Of a stretch of 64,000 nucleotides of DNA, positions 10,209 through 22,865 are shown piece after piece. A program made the translations under genes and the position numbers. Position 1 is the stretch's first letter; each line of letters starts with the position of its first letter. The notes under the pieces were generated by a model. That model was given only the letters and a program-made list of their open reading frames with translations. It searched no databases and was not told the origin of the DNA. The stretch comes from Hemileia vastatrix (lineage: Eukaryota > Basidiomycota > Pucciniomycetes > Pucciniales > Zaghouaniaceae): positions 25,992,001 to 26,056,000 of the forward strand of contig JASXTE010000005.1 in NCBI GenBank assembly GCA_030280995.1. The letters are read 5' to 3'.

Positions 10209-11136
10209 TTTCTAATTGGAGGATTTGAATTTTCTAACCCTTCCTCCTCCTATTTTTTTTCGTGTTTTCTAATTAGAGGATTAGGATTTTCAAACCCTTC
10301 CTCCTCCTATTTTTTTTTGCTTTCTCTTTTATCTTATTTTTTTTGTATATTCTAATTGTAGGATTAGGATTTTCAAATCCTTCTTCCTCCTATTTTTTTT
10401 TTGCTCTCTCTATTATTTTTTTTGGATTTTCTGTCTGGAGGATTAGGATTTCCAAATCCTTTCTCCTCCTATTTTTTTTGCTCACTCTTTTATTTTTTTT
10501 TGTATTTTCTAATTAGAAGATTACAATTTTTAAATCCTTCCTGCTCCTATTTTTATCATTATTTTAGTTTGGAGACACCTCTAAATCATTTGAGTGAGGG
10601 AGTAATGCCTCATGTTTATCATTGGATCATGGATTTCAAGGCATATATAAGGTAAGCCATTCTATGGTTTTTGTTTCCCTGATAACTTTAAATTATATAA
10701 TATATTAACATATACCTATTTACCTATAGCTCCTCAAAAAAATCGATATATCATCAACTCTAAATATCAAAAGGTAATAAATTTGAAATGTATAATAGGG
10801 GGTATCAAAGTTAGAAATCTTCCATATTTAAATACCCCTTTTTTCCACCAACTCAACCTTGACTATTTTTCAAAATATGACATATTGTGCTCCAAAAATA
10901 CCTTTTAATTGAGAGTTAATGTAAAGTTTTTGGCTTTCTTTTTATTTTGTGAAATTCATCTTAAATAATTACAAATTTCTAACTTTGATACCCCCTAATA
11001 TATTAACATATACCAATTTCCCTATAGGCCCTCAAACAGATCCATATATCATTGTCTCTAAATATCAAAAGGTAATAAGTAGTTAATAATTAATTTATAA
11101 GAAATTAAAAGTGTGATAATTTTCATCTCTTAATAT
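9261..11136. mobile_element. Foldback element 1, ~1.9 kb inverted repeat with internal tandem units
   Basis: The left arm (9261 to about 10080) and right arm (about 10170 to 11136) are imperfect reverse complements. Matching landmarks: AATATTGAGAGATGAA near 9264 against CATCTCTTAATATT near 11124, TATGGATCTGTTTGAGG near 9355 against its complement near 11030, and GTGAGGCATTATTCCCTCACTC near 9580 against its complement near 10590. The inner arms are arrays of roughly 60-85-bp units built around GGATTAGGATTTTCAAATCC. A MITE splits the right arm. No coding capacity; frames at 10170-10655 are low-complexity. It resembles foldback-type non-autonomous DNA transposons. Confidence 0.75.
10798..10995. 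mobile_element. MITE-1, 198 bp, TA target duplication
   Basis: Starts GGGGGTATCAAAGTTAGAAAT and ends with its reverse complement, flanked by TA at 10796-10797 and 10996-10997. It interrupts the right arm of foldback 1. The left arm, lacking it, serves as an empty site and confirms both ends. There is no coding capacity. The TA duplication and terminal repeats suggest a Tc1/mariner-like MITE, although another superfamily with TA targets is possible. Confidence 0.8.
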
Positions 11137-11157
11137 TACATAGCAGGAAAAAAGAGT

Positions 11158-11175
11158 GCACTAGATGTCCAGTGC
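11158..11175. repeat. Palindrome GCACTAGATGTCCAGTGC
   Basis: A near-perfect 18-bp palindrome flanked by A and T runs. The same motif in perfect form, with similar flanks, occurs at 25044-25061, so it is probably a conserved terminal or internal part of a repeat family. Confidence 0.5.
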
Positions 11176-11279
11176 TTTTTTTGCTTCCTGAAATTATTCC
11201 AATGAGGATTCCACTAGTTATTCCGTTTTTGTACTCCCTCACCTATCTTTCCTTTATCTCTCGCATCCCCTTCATATTA

Positions 11280-11477
11280 GTGGGTATCAAAGTTAGAAAT
11301 TTGTAATTATTTATAAGGTATTAAACAACACAAAAATATAGTTACAGAGTTGACATTATTTCTCAGTAAAAAGGTGTTTTTGGAGCACAATATGCCATAT
11401 ATGAAACACTAGTCATGGTTGATTTGGTGGAAAAAAGAGGTATTTTAAAATGGAAGATTTCTAATTTTGATACCCCC
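11280..11477. mobile_element. MITE-2, 198 bp, second copy in opposite orientation
   Basis: Flanked by TA at 11278-11279 and 11478-11479, starts GTGGGTATCAAAGTTAGAAA and ends TTTGATACCCCC. Its reverse complement aligns along MITE-1, including the GCATATTGTGCTCCAAAAA block, and its length is the same 198 bp. Confidence 0.8.
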
Positions 11478-11479
11478 TA

Positions 11480-11740
11480 TTTTCTCTCTCTTCTCCTTAC
11501 ACACCCCCTCCTTTTTCCCAATCTAATATTTCCTTATTTATCCTCCCTTTTCCATTTGTTATGTCTCCACTTTCCACTTTTATCCCCTCTTCCACTTTCC
11601 ATTGTTATATTTCACTTTGACTTTCCCTCATTATCTTCCCCTTCCACTTTCTATTGATATATCTTGCTTCCACTTCCTATTGTTATATTTCCCTTCCACT
11701 TTCTCTCATTATCTTCACCTTCCACCTTTCCTCATTCTCC
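11480..11740. repeat. C/T-rich low-complexity tract
   Basis: Repeated CTTCCACTTTC / ATTGTTATATTTC phrases on one strand, no coding signal. Frame 11415-11657 follows from this composition. Confidence 0.6.
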
Positions 11741-11940
11741 ACTGTACTTAAAAAATGTTTCAATTCCTACTAGAATAAGGAGGGGCAATGTGAATCCTCC
11801 AATTTTTTCAACTGAATAGTCTAGAGGCACTGAAAAACATGTTACCAAAGCGGTGAAGAGTTTCCATGTGTATACCAAAGCAAAGCAATTGAAGTAGAAA
11901 AAAAAATGAAATTTAAAAGCTAAGTGGTGGAGTAATAAAT

Positions 11941-13534
11941 GCAGTGACAGTCATTTGCCATAATGGTGATTTGTACAACTGGAGTTGAAGCTAGTGTAAG
12001 GGAGAATAGGGCTCAAAGATTATCAGCTTCACTTATGACTCTACTGTGTTAGCTTAGTGGTGGAAGCTATACTCAGTATTTTTCTCACTGCTTGTCCAAT
12101 TTTTTTTTCTCTCTCCAAAACTATACCCAAAAGTGAAAATTCATGAGGGAGAACAAACAATTTCAATTGCAAGTCTTTTTTATCCAATATACATTTCAAT
12201 ATTGAATACCCTCTTTTATGATCCAGTCTATATCACATTTTCAACATCATATTAAAGATTCTTTAGCCACTTTGTATCAGCTATGTGAGCACCATTTTCA
12301 CATTTCAAATGATAAATTTTATTATCAAAAATTAAATGAGCTACTCAGATTCACAATAAATAAAAAAATGACCAAGTTATTGGTAATAAATCTAACATGT
12401 GTTTTTTACTCTTTAGTGCTATATCCCACCCAAATGTTAAGCAAAATGAGTATTTTAAAGATAAAGAAAGATAAATATGAAAATTCAAAATCAAATGAGC
12501 TATGCAGATTTAGAATCTAAGTAAAATTGACAAAGATATAGCTATTTCAATCTAAAAAGTGAATTTTACTCTTAAATGCCATTTCTCACACAAACTACTC
12601 ATTAAAATTTTATTTTGAAGATAGAGAGAGATTTATATGGTGATTTCAAATCAAATGAGGTATTAATTTTTTAAATTAAAGTAAAATTGAGAAAGATATA
12701 GCTACTTCAATCTAAAAAGGGATTTTTGTTCTTAAGTGCCATATCTCACTCAAATTTTAAGTGGTAAATTTTAAATATACATATAAAAAGGATACTAGTT
12801 TTAATATCTAATAAGATTGATAGTTATAATATTTAGCTTCCTATACTTTCAAAGCACAAAGGCAGCTGAAAATTTGAGTCAGATATGGCACTTAAGCACA
12901 AAAATCACTTATAAGATTGGAGTTACTATATCTTTCCATATTTTACTTATAATTTAAATCTGAATAGCTCATTTTTTTGTAATAATCATAATTATCTTTA
13001 TTCATCTTCAAAATACATATTTTGCTTAACATTTGGGTGGGATATGGCACTTGAAATTAAAAAAACACATGTTAGATTAAAATACCTTTAATTTGGTCAA
13101 TTTTTTATTAACTGTGAATCTGGATAGCTCATTTAATTTCTAATAATCAAATTTTATCATATATCATTTGAAATGTCAAAATGGTGCTCACATAGCTGAT
13201 ACACAGTGCCTACAGAGTCTTTAATATGTTGTTGAAAATGTGATATGGACTGGATCAAAAAAGAGGGTATTCAATATTGATATGCATATTGGATAAAAAA
13301 GACTGGAAAGTGAAATAGTTTGTTCTCCCTCATGAATTTTCACTTTTCAGTATAGTTTTTGAGAGAGAAAAAAAATTTGGACAAGCAGTGAGAAAAAAAA
13401 TTATTATAGCTTCCACCACTAAGCTAACACAGTAGAGTCTTAAGTGAAGCTGATATTCTTTGAGCCCTATTCTCCTCTACACCAGCTTCAACTCAAATGT
13501 ACAAATCACTATTATGGTGAATTACTGACACTGT
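11941..13534. mobile_element. Foldback element 2, ~1.6 kb inverted repeat
   Basis: The arms pair from GCAGTGACAGTCATTT at 11941 with ATTACTGACACTG ending near 13534 and inward over several hundred bases, including TTAGCTTAGTGGTGGAAGC, the GGGAGAATAGGGCTCAAAGA block and CTCATGAGGGAGAACA-type blocks near 12143 and 13330. Inner parts hold related units of roughly 180 bp that carry a 'TGCCATATCTCAC' phrase. No gene is seen, and frames such as 12218-12520 lie within the arms. It is structurally like foldback 1 but different in sequence. Confidence 0.7.
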
Positions 13535-13565
13535 ATTTCAATACATCATATGTTCATTTCACTAT

Positions 13566-13731
13566 GAGGCACAACAGACACACAAAAGTTGTCCAATGGT
13601 TTTGTAACAATTATTTTTGCACTTAAGGCCCACTAAAGACTCTTAAGTGTGAAAAACAATTGCTGAAAACCTGCTGCATTATTTTTGTGCCACCATTGTT
13701 ACCTTTGGCAAAACAAAAATTTGTTATAGTG
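13566..13731. repeat. Hairpin repeat related to the MITE at 26276
   Basis: An imperfect hairpin with a central ACTTAAGGCCCACTAAAGACTCTTAAGT, close to the centre of the 26276-26466 element, and with CAAAAGTTG / AACAATTATT arms and GGCAAAACAAA near the right end. It is probably a diverged relative. Ends are not fixed. Confidence 0.4.
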
Positions 13732-13960
13732 TTGATTACTGAGCAACTTAGTTCTAGTAACTTTGTCCAACTCTTTAATTCAATAGGGTTAGTGTATAAT
13801 TTGTGCCTCTTTGTGATTTCATAGGTGGTCTCATTGCTATAAAACGCAAACAATGAGATGGAATTCTGTATGAAATCACATTTTTTATAGTCTTTCTTGT
13901 TCTTTAATAAATCTTTAGTAAAATTTGAGTTACATTTTTGTTTTTTAAAAGGATATCTTT

Positions 13961-15137
13961 TGTCAGCCTAGATATCCCTAGGACTTAGTATTTCTTATGC
14001 TTAAAATAAGATAACCTTAAGTAAATTAAGCTTATATCTTAAAAACGAGTTTAAAATAATAATATATATTATTATATTATATATATATAATTATTATTCT
14101 ATTATATAACTTATAGTATTTTAAATAGCTTATCCATAGCCTAATAATACTTATTAAGGTGTTAATGGAGTCATAATATACTTATCTTAATTGATATGAA
14201 TTAATTATTGACATAAATAAGCTTATATGTATACATAAATCTCATATTCAGTGAAATATGCAGTATATTATGTATATTTAGGTATATAAGTGGTTTTTAG
14301 CCCCTTACTAGCTTATAAACTTTGTTTTTCAGCTTATTTTAGGTCATATGGACAAAATAAGTGGACTCACAATGCCTACAGAAGAATAGACATCTATATC
14401 AGGCGCATACACTCAGTTTGGACAACTTAATTTACTTCCTTGGATGGTTATTCATGGATTCATGGGTTGGAAGGTCATTTCTGGGTTAATGTGGATGCTT
14501 GGGGATGTTATTGGGGGCTTATACATTTTATTTTTTTGATTTATATGCTTTTGGTTTCACTAAATCTCTTTTTGATTGTTTATTTTACCTGTTTCTTCAT
14601 GGTATCCACTTTTATCTGGATTTTCTAATTGTGGTATAGATCTGTGTTATCATTAATTGTGATGGAGGGTCCTTACTGGAGGTCTGGGTGTTGAATCTGC
14701 TTGAAGTGGACGCCATGGGGAGGTGATGGGCCCTCACAGTGCTGTAATTTCTTGGGATAGCAGTGACATCATCTGGATTGAAGGTCTGTGCACTCCTGTG
14801 GATTTGGGTATAAGTAAGGAGGGATTTTGACAGTTATTTATCATCATTCAATTTACTACAATTTAAACAAACACTACAATACAATTATTAGAATTTAGAA
14901 ATATATTATAAAGCCATTATAAGTTGATATTATCTTGATATAAGCTATAAACTATATTTTATTCACCTATTTTCCACCACTAGCACACATTTAAATACAA
15001 GTATTGTGAGTTTTATTTGAGTATAACTATTTTATTAGTCTTCCCCTGAGGTTTAATCACTAAATCATTTATTAATAAGTAGTAGGACCATAAATAAACA
15101 CTATTATATCATACTTATATACTAGAATATACTGACA
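13961..15137 (+). repeat. 5' LTR of element B (1177 bp)
   Basis: Begins TGTCAGCCTAGATATCC and ends ATACTGACA, with 6-bp TGTCAG/CTGACA terminal repeats. A TGGGGTTCTTTCC stretch starting 2 bp inside the element is the probable primer-binding site (TGGGGGTCTTTCC in element C). It aligns along its length with the LTR at 22866 but with clearly more differences than the two LTRs of C. Confidence 0.9.
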
Positions 15138-15647
15138 ATTGGGGTTCTTTCCTTATATTTTACTTATTATTTAGTATAAGCCTTGGGACATGATTTTTAC
15201 TTTAGTACAGCTCAAAATAACCAAATATTTGGGTCTGCTGCATATTAGTGGGTCATTATAACTCAGTGATTGCGGAAAAGAACCCTTATAATAATTGTAC
15301 TAATTTTTTATTATAAAAATTAAGTATTTACAGTAGTAACTGTACCCAATATAAACCCAATTTCACTTGGTATTTGGACACCAATATAACACCCAATTTA
15401 ATTGGTATTTGGTTAAAGCTTGGTAAGCTAATTATTCACCCTTATAAAGGTCTAGTTAAACTTATTATTATATTTTTAAAAGATTTTTTTGAATTTTTCT
15501 TATATTTTATTTAAATAAATAAAGATATAAATTCAGGGTAAGCTCCAGTGCTTTTTTATTAGTAATAACATTGCTAATAGCTTTTGTCTACTAATTCCAT
15601 AGATTTTTTCCTTTCTGTAGACGTGAAATATTTTCATTCTTAACAAT

Positions 15648-18600
15648 ATGAGTGCTCCTCAGGGCAGTGTAAGTGAAAAGCCTGCTTATAATACCAGGTC
15701 TAAAGCTAACACAAACTTTCCAGGACATAACCATGAAGGGTCAACAATACCCCCAGGCAGAAAACATGAGTATAGAGGAAAAGGACGCCCTCTTAAAAAA
15801 GATAACTATAAAAAAGACGTCTCCTCCTCTTCAGGATCAAATGTCCCACTCGGCTAAACAGGTTGTGAAGTTGGAAGAATCCAAATCACTCATGTTCAAA
15901 GAGATAGAGCAATTGCAGAACAATTGCAAGGTAGTGTTTCAGCAGATGAATCAGGCACTGGCAGAGCTAAAGGGAGGACAGCCAAGTCAGAAACCCCCTA
16001 CCCCATGCAGGTCAAATCACTCCCAGGAGAAAATCCTGGTAGACAAATTGAAATGGGACTGGCTCCATCAACAATGGACCAGCCACAGCTGCAAAAGGGA
16101 TCCACCACCTCATCTAACTTCCTCAGTTCACCCTTACAAAGGAAAAAAGCGCCAAAAATCAGGACTGGCATCTATCCCATGGTAAGTAGATTACCCTCTC
16201 AGATTGAACACAATACTGATAATTACAATATAGATAATCCTATTGTTTTAAATCTGTGCAGAAAATAGAGGAGGATTTAAGAAATTTAGGTTTTAGAGTA
16301 GATAAACCTGACTTTTCTTTTGTCCACAATAACAGTACTATTTATAATGATAATACAGTTAACCCTCAGTTGCCACCACCTACTAGTGAGATGAGAAGTT
16401 CACAGGAGAGTGAGAGAATTGAAAAGGAAGACATGGAATATTTTAACAACAATCCAACTGTCCATAGAATTGTTTCAGCATTGTGGAATAGAATGACTAA
16501 TTGTGAGGAACAGACAATTAAGCTCACTAGTGATACAATTTCATCCTTGACATTAAACATTTCTGAATTAGCAACACGTACCAAAGAATTAGAGAAAGAA
16601 CATTTGTCTCTAACTATTAAATATGATTCATTGAGTAATAAATATAATGAACTTTCAAACAAATTCTGTGAGTTAGAAAAATTATATGAAACACATTTAT
16701 TGAAAACTGAATCAAGGACTAAGTTATCTTTTGCACAGACAAATCAAAGTGTCTCGGAGATGCTACAAAGATTTACTAAAGTTGAGATTGAAACTGCCAA
16801 TCTACTAATGAACCAGGATAATTATAAGTATACTCAGTATAATAATAATCCTCTCATTGGCAAAAGTGAATCTCATTCCTTTCCTATGCCACCACAACTA
16901 AAAAAATCTGGTGGTAGTGTCAAACCTGTAAATGTAAGTCACAAATCCGTAGAGGATGAAATACATGACCATTTATCAAGAGTAAATGAGTTGTTGAATT
17001 TACCTAAGATTAGTGAAATTAAATCCAGTCAGAAGAGCTGGCCTAAGATAGATCAGTACCCAACTTATGATGGGGAAGCCAGCTCTGATTGGCAAAATTT
17101 TATCCAAAGAATTGACAATCTAAAATTCTCATATAAGTTACCAGATAAAGAAATTTCATCAAAATTGATCTCTTTATTTAAGGATGTTGTTTTATTATGG
17201 TTTGAAGCTGTTTAAAATGAGGTTAAAGATTACTCTAGGGCTGAATGGAAACAAATAATTGAAAAAAAATTTGAAGGACCTAAATTCAGACTAACTCAGC
17301 AGAGACCTTATGAGAAAACTAGATACAATCTGTTGAATGGTTAAAAACCTATGGTATTTTTAATGAATTTAAATAAAATATTAAAAGCCATGGAGCCTAA
17401 CATGGATTTTAACTTATGGAAAGATAAGATAATATATAAATTACCTATATCTGTCAGAGAAATTTTTGTAGCTAGAACAATTAATGTTACTGAATATTCT
17501 GACTTTATTAATATTTTCAATGAAATATTGTTAAACCATAAGTATGAAGCAAGGTATTCCACTTATAAACAAAATATTCAACCTGTGAAAAATCAGAATT
17601 CAAAAACACTTCAGGAAAAGCAGAAAAAACCTACTGCACCTGTAGTACCAAAAAAGTATGAGACAAATACTTGTTATAAGTGTAACAAACCTTGGGTTAA
17701 AGGTCACAAATGTGAGAAGAATATAAATATTGTTGAAAATCAACATGAATCTAAAATTGAAACAGAGAAAAGTAAACATTTAAGTTATTATGACAGTAAT
17801 ATCTCATATAGTGATTAAAATGAAGTCTGTATGTTGAAAGATGATTTGTCCATCATTGACAATCCAATATTAAATATGGAATCAAATAAATCATTAATGA
17901 ATTTTGAGGATGCTGAAATCATTAAAGATATACAAGCTGATAACTTTAGAATGACACCTATTACGGTTCCAGCTATCATTTCTGGTGAAAATTTTAATAT
18001 TTTATTGGACACAGGAGCTTTGGGTTCTGTGGTTTCTACTAATACGTTGCAGAAAATTGATAGTGAATATAAGTCTAAGCTTGAACCCCTTCAAAGTAAA
18101 AATTGGATAGGTTTTGGATCAGTACCACATCCCATTGGTAGATCCAAAGCTTCTGTTTTCATTAAACATCAACATGGTTATGTAAGAGTAACTTGTGACT
18201 TTGTAGTAATCAATAATACTAACTGCAGTAACTGTTTTATCATTGGAAATGATATTATGACTAAATTTGGTGGGAAATTAGACCCTGCTAATAACAATTT
18301 TACAATTGGCATGAATGGTAAAAGGAAATTTAAAATAAATTCTTTTAAAACAGTCTTTCACATTGAGTCAGTAACAAATACTCCGTGCAAAGGAAGAGAA
18401 TCCAATGTGATGAAACTTCTGGAAACAGAAATTTCTAAAGCATCATTTGGCACTCAGATAAGTGAAGCTGAGAAAAATAATGTTTTGGACTTAAATAAAT
18501 CATTTCAAATGGTTTTCACATGGTATTAATTAACTTGGCCTTGAAAAAATCATGTGATGAAAATTAGTTTAACCTGTGATATGGATAATATTCCTGCTAG

Positions 18601-21600
18601 TCTTAAAAAGAAACCATACCCTGCTTCACCAATAAAGAGGAAAGACATAGATGATAATATTAAGATGTTATTGAAAATGAACATTCTTGAAAAGGTTGAA
18701 ACTACACCAAAATATTGTGTAATATCACCAGTGCTAATTTCTCATGAACAAGATTAAGCAAGACTGTGTGGTGATTATAGAGCATTAAATACATTTAGAG
18801 TAGATGATATTTATCCCTTGCCAAGGATTGCCTCTATACATGCTACCCTTAAAGGTGCTAAGTATTTAAGTTTCTTAGATGGAAATAAAGGGTAACATCA
18901 AATTCCTGTTGAAAAGAATTCACAGATCTATTTGTTGATAACAACACACGTGGGAATTTATAAATATGTCAGAATGCCATTTGAACCAAAAAATGCTCCA
19001 TTAGTATTTCAGAAGTTAATGGATGTAACATTCCATAATGAAATGATTGAAGGATGGTTAATGGTATACATTGACGACATCATAGTGTTCTCTAAAACTT
19101 ATGATGAACACTTAGTCCATTTAAAGAAGAAATAAATCATTAATGAATTTTGAGGATGCTGAAATCATTAAAGATATACAAGCTGATAACCTTAGAATGA
19201 CACCTATTACGGTTCCAGCTATCATTTCTGGTGAAAATTTTAATATTTTATTGGACACAGGAGCTTTGGGTTCTATTGTTTCTACTAATACGTTGCAGAA
19301 AATTGATAGTGAATATAAGTCTAAGCTTGAACCCCTTCAAAGTAAAAATTGGATAGGTTTTGGATCAGTACCACATCCCATTGGTAGATCCAAAGCTGCT
19401 GTTTTCATTAAACATCAACATGGTTATGTAAGAGTAACTTGTGACTTTGTAGTAATCAATAATACTAACTGTAGTAACTGTTTTATCATTGGAAATGATA
19501 TTATGACTAAATTTGGTGGGAAATTAGACCCTGCTAATAACAATTTTACAATTGGCATGAATGGTAAAAGGAAATTTAAAATAAATTCTTTTAAAACAGT
19601 CTTTCACATTGAGTCAGTAACAAATACTCCGTGCAAAGGAAGAGAATCCAATGAGATGGAACTTCTGGAAACAGAAATTTAAAAAGCATCATTTGGCACT
19701 CAGTTAAGTAAAGGTGGAAAAATAATATTTTGGAATTAATTAAAGCATTTCCAATGGCTTTTGCACATGGTAAAAATGAACTTGGCCTTGTAAAAAATCA
19801 TGAAATGAAGATTAGTTTAACCTGTGATATGGAAAATATTCCTGCTAATATTAAAAAGAAACCATACCCTGCTTCACCAATGAAGAGGAAAGACATAGAA
19901 GATAATATTAAGATGTTATTTAATATGAACATTCTTGAGAAGGTTGAAACTACACCAAAATATTGTGTAATATCACCAGTGCTAATTTCTTATGAAAAAG
20001 ATAAAGCAAGACTGTGAAGTAATTATAGAGCATTAAATACATTTACAGTAGATGATATTTATCCCTTGCCAAGGATTGCCTCTATACATGCTACCCTTAA
20101 AGTTGCTAAATATATAAGTTACCCAAATGAAAATATAGGGTACCATCAAATTCCTGTTGAAAAGAATTCACAGAACTTTGTGTTGATAACAACACACATG
20201 GGAATTTATAAATATGTCAGAATGCCATTTGAACCAAAAAATGCTCCATTAGTATTTCAGAAGTTAATGGATGTAACATTCCATAATGAAATGATTGAAG
20301 GATGGTTAATGGTATACATTGACGACATCATAGTGTTCTCTAAAACTTATGATGAGCACTTGATCCATTTAAAGAAGGTATTTCAGAAATGGAATGAAAT
20401 AAAAATGACCCTTGCATTGAAAAAATGTAAATTTGGGTTTGAATCTTTAAAAGTGCTTGGTCATATTGTATCTGGCTTACAAATATGTGTAGACCAAAGT
20501 AAAGTGGCTGCAATAAAGAATATTGGCATTCCTCAAAATGTAAAGGATGTAAAATCTTTTCTTGGAATGTGTGGTTATTATAAATAATATGTAAAAAACT
20601 ACCAATCAATTGCTGCACCATTGACCACACTGATAAAGAAATCAGATGCTTTCATTTGGAATAATGAAAGACAACAGGCTTTTGATAGGTAGAAAGAATG
20701 TTTAATGACAGCTCCTATCTTGGGATTACCAGATTTCTAATTAAGTTTTGTATTATATACAGATGCAAGTTTTATTGGTCTGGGTGCAGCTTTGCATCAA
20801 AAACAACTTATTGAAGGAAAAATGTCAGAAGTAGTAATCTGCTATATTTCACGTACTCTGAGAAGTAGTGAATTGAAATATGGTGCTACTTAACTTGAAT
20901 GTTTGGCAGTAGTATGGGCTCTAGAGAAGCTACATTATTACCTTGAAGAACAAAAATTTGAGTTAATAACTGACTGTAGTGCAGTTAAGTCACTCTTAAA
21001 CATGAAAACTCCTAATAGACACATGTTTAGATGGAAATTAGCTGTACAAGAATACAGAGGACGGATGACTATTACACATAGAGCAGGAACCTTGCACTCT
21101 TATGTAGATCTGTTATCTAGAGTACCTCTGCCTAATACTGATGATAATTCTGCTTATGTTCCTGAGTCAGAGATTATTAACATTTATGGAATTTATATTG
21201 TAGATCTTGAGGTTGAATTTATGCAATCAATTCTTGATAAGTATGCTTCAGATCCTGACTTGAGTAAACTCACTACAGTATTAAATGATCCATCTAATGC
21301 TTCAATGAATGTTTTACTAAAAACACTACCAAATAAGTATAAAGAGGAATTAGAAAAAGGAAAATTTTCCATTGAGGATAATTTTATATATTACAGGAAA
21401 AAATTAAGTAATGTAATTGTGATTCCACCTTCAATGAAGGAGTTAATGTTAAGTATATGTCATGATGATATATTAGCAGGTCATTTTGACTACCATAAAA
21501 CATTAACAAGAGTAAAAAACACAGCTTGGTGGATTAACAGGTCTGAGGATGTTGAGAAGTATGTTGAAACATGTGATTCTTGTCAAAAATCTAAAAGATT

Positions 21601-22749
21601 AACAGGCAAAAGAGCTGGTTTATTACAACAAATTGAGCAACAATAAGCTCCATGGGAAATTATTAACATGTACTTTGTAACAGGTTTGCCAATAGCAGTG
21701 CATAAGAGTTATAACTCCTGCTGGGTATTTGTAGATAGATTTACAAAGATGAGTAAATTTATTCCTACCCACAAAGAGGTTTCTGCAAAGGACTTAGCTT
21801 TTTTATGGTGGAAAGAAATTTTAAATATATCAGGATTCCCCAAAGCAATAGTTTCTGACAGAGATCCTAAATTTACTTCTGAGTTCTGGACATCACTTAT
21901 GGATGTTTAGGGTGTCAATTAAAACTTTCTACAGCACACCATCCACAAACTGATGTGCTAGCAGAAAGAATGATACAAACTTTAGAAGATATGATAAGAA
22001 GATATAGTGCTTTTGGTCTTAACTTTAAAGACAATGATAAATTCACGCATGATTGGGTGACCCTTATCCCAGGTTTAGAATTTGCATACAATAGTACAGT
22101 ACATTCTGTCACTGGCAAAAAGCCATTTGAGTTATGGTTGGGTTATGTACCTAATACCCCTGCTAAAACTCTTAATAAGTTACCTAGATTGGATATCCAT
22201 CCATGTACTAAATCTTTTTTTCAGATGCAAGAATTATGCAGAAAACATGCTCAGGAATGTATAAATAAGGCGTTTGAGTATGAAAAGAAAAGATGGGATA
22301 AAGCCCATAAAGGACAAATGCTCAAACAGGGTGATGAAGTCCTTATTTCAACACTACATTTCATTTTAAATGGTAATGTTAAATTGAAAGATCCATTTAT
22401 TGGACCATTTGTAGTTAAAAAGATGTTTGGTAATAATGCTGTTGAGGTTATTCTATATGCACCATATGATAGAAAACAACCAGTATTTCCTATTTCTCTT
22501 ATAAAACCATACCATTATAATGATACTGCTCTATTTCCAAGATAATCAGGAAGGCATATACAGCAACCTGAAGAAATAGTTGAAAAGGCAGAAATTGAAA
22601 AGATACTTAAAAAGAGACACCTCACTAAAGAAAAGGGAGTTGAGTATCTATTTAGATTTAAAAATAAATCAAGTGAATATGACCAGTGGATTCCAGAAAA
22701 AAAAATCTCTGATCTTAAAAATCTCTTGAAAAAATTTAAATCAAAATAA
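15648..22749 (+). pseudogene. gag-pol: Element B gag-pol (broken)
   Basis: Starts at ATG 15648 (MSAPQ...). Gag runs over a disordered N-terminus, a coiled coil (about 16500-16700), the DQYPTYDGEASSDWQ capsid region and a CYKCNKPWVKGHKC knuckle near 17670. Protease has LLDTGA. RT has YIDD twice because of the duplication. RNase H, HHCC and DDE integrase, and a C-terminal chromodomain ending in FKSK follow. Stops include 15855, 17213, 17341, 17816, 18527, 18755, 18893, 19680, 20015, 20585, 20690, 20738, 20891, 21644 and 22543. Frameshifts lie near 16260, 19130, 19710 and 21910. Element C shows the intact version of each broken codon. Most changes are toward A/T. Confidence 0.9.
17884..20377 (+). 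repeat. ~1246-bp tandem duplication inside element B pol
   Basis: AAATAAATCATTAATGAATTT occurs at 17884 and again at 19130, where the first RT copy breaks off after TTTAAAGAAG. The second copy then re-reads protease to RT. The copies are nearly identical over the protease (17884-18420 and 19130-19670), then visibly more different. This gives two protease and two partial RT segments in different frames. Confidence 0.85.
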
Positions 22750-22853
22750 TACTGTTTATTCAGTATATGTATTTAAAAAAATATTTTTTATTTTTCTATT
22801 TCACTCCTTACTTTTAATTAAAATGTCTTAAAATTTTTTTATTGTTTTTTTTT

Positions 22854-22865
22854 GGGGTGAGGGAG
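22854..22865 (+). promoter_or_regulatory. Polypurine tract of element B
   Basis: GGGGTGAGGGAG directly abuts the 3' LTR start TGTCAG. The equivalent in C is GGAGTGAGGGAG. It would prime plus-strand DNA synthesis. Confidence 0.75.

Noticed and set aside
10170..10655. Phe-rich hydrophobic frames that look like membrane proteins
   Set aside because: They come from T-runs in the right arm of foldback 1 and the repeated unit explains them.
15673..16185. Alternative frame of 170 codons in the B gag N-terminus, also present at 32725-33246 and 50052-49597
   Set aside because: The overlapping frame is open in B, C and E and contains a coiled-coil-like KLEESKSLMFKE stretch, so it was considered as an overlapping gene. 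It overlaps the disordered Gag N-terminus and lacks its own start context, so it was not called; codon-position tests across copies could reopen this.
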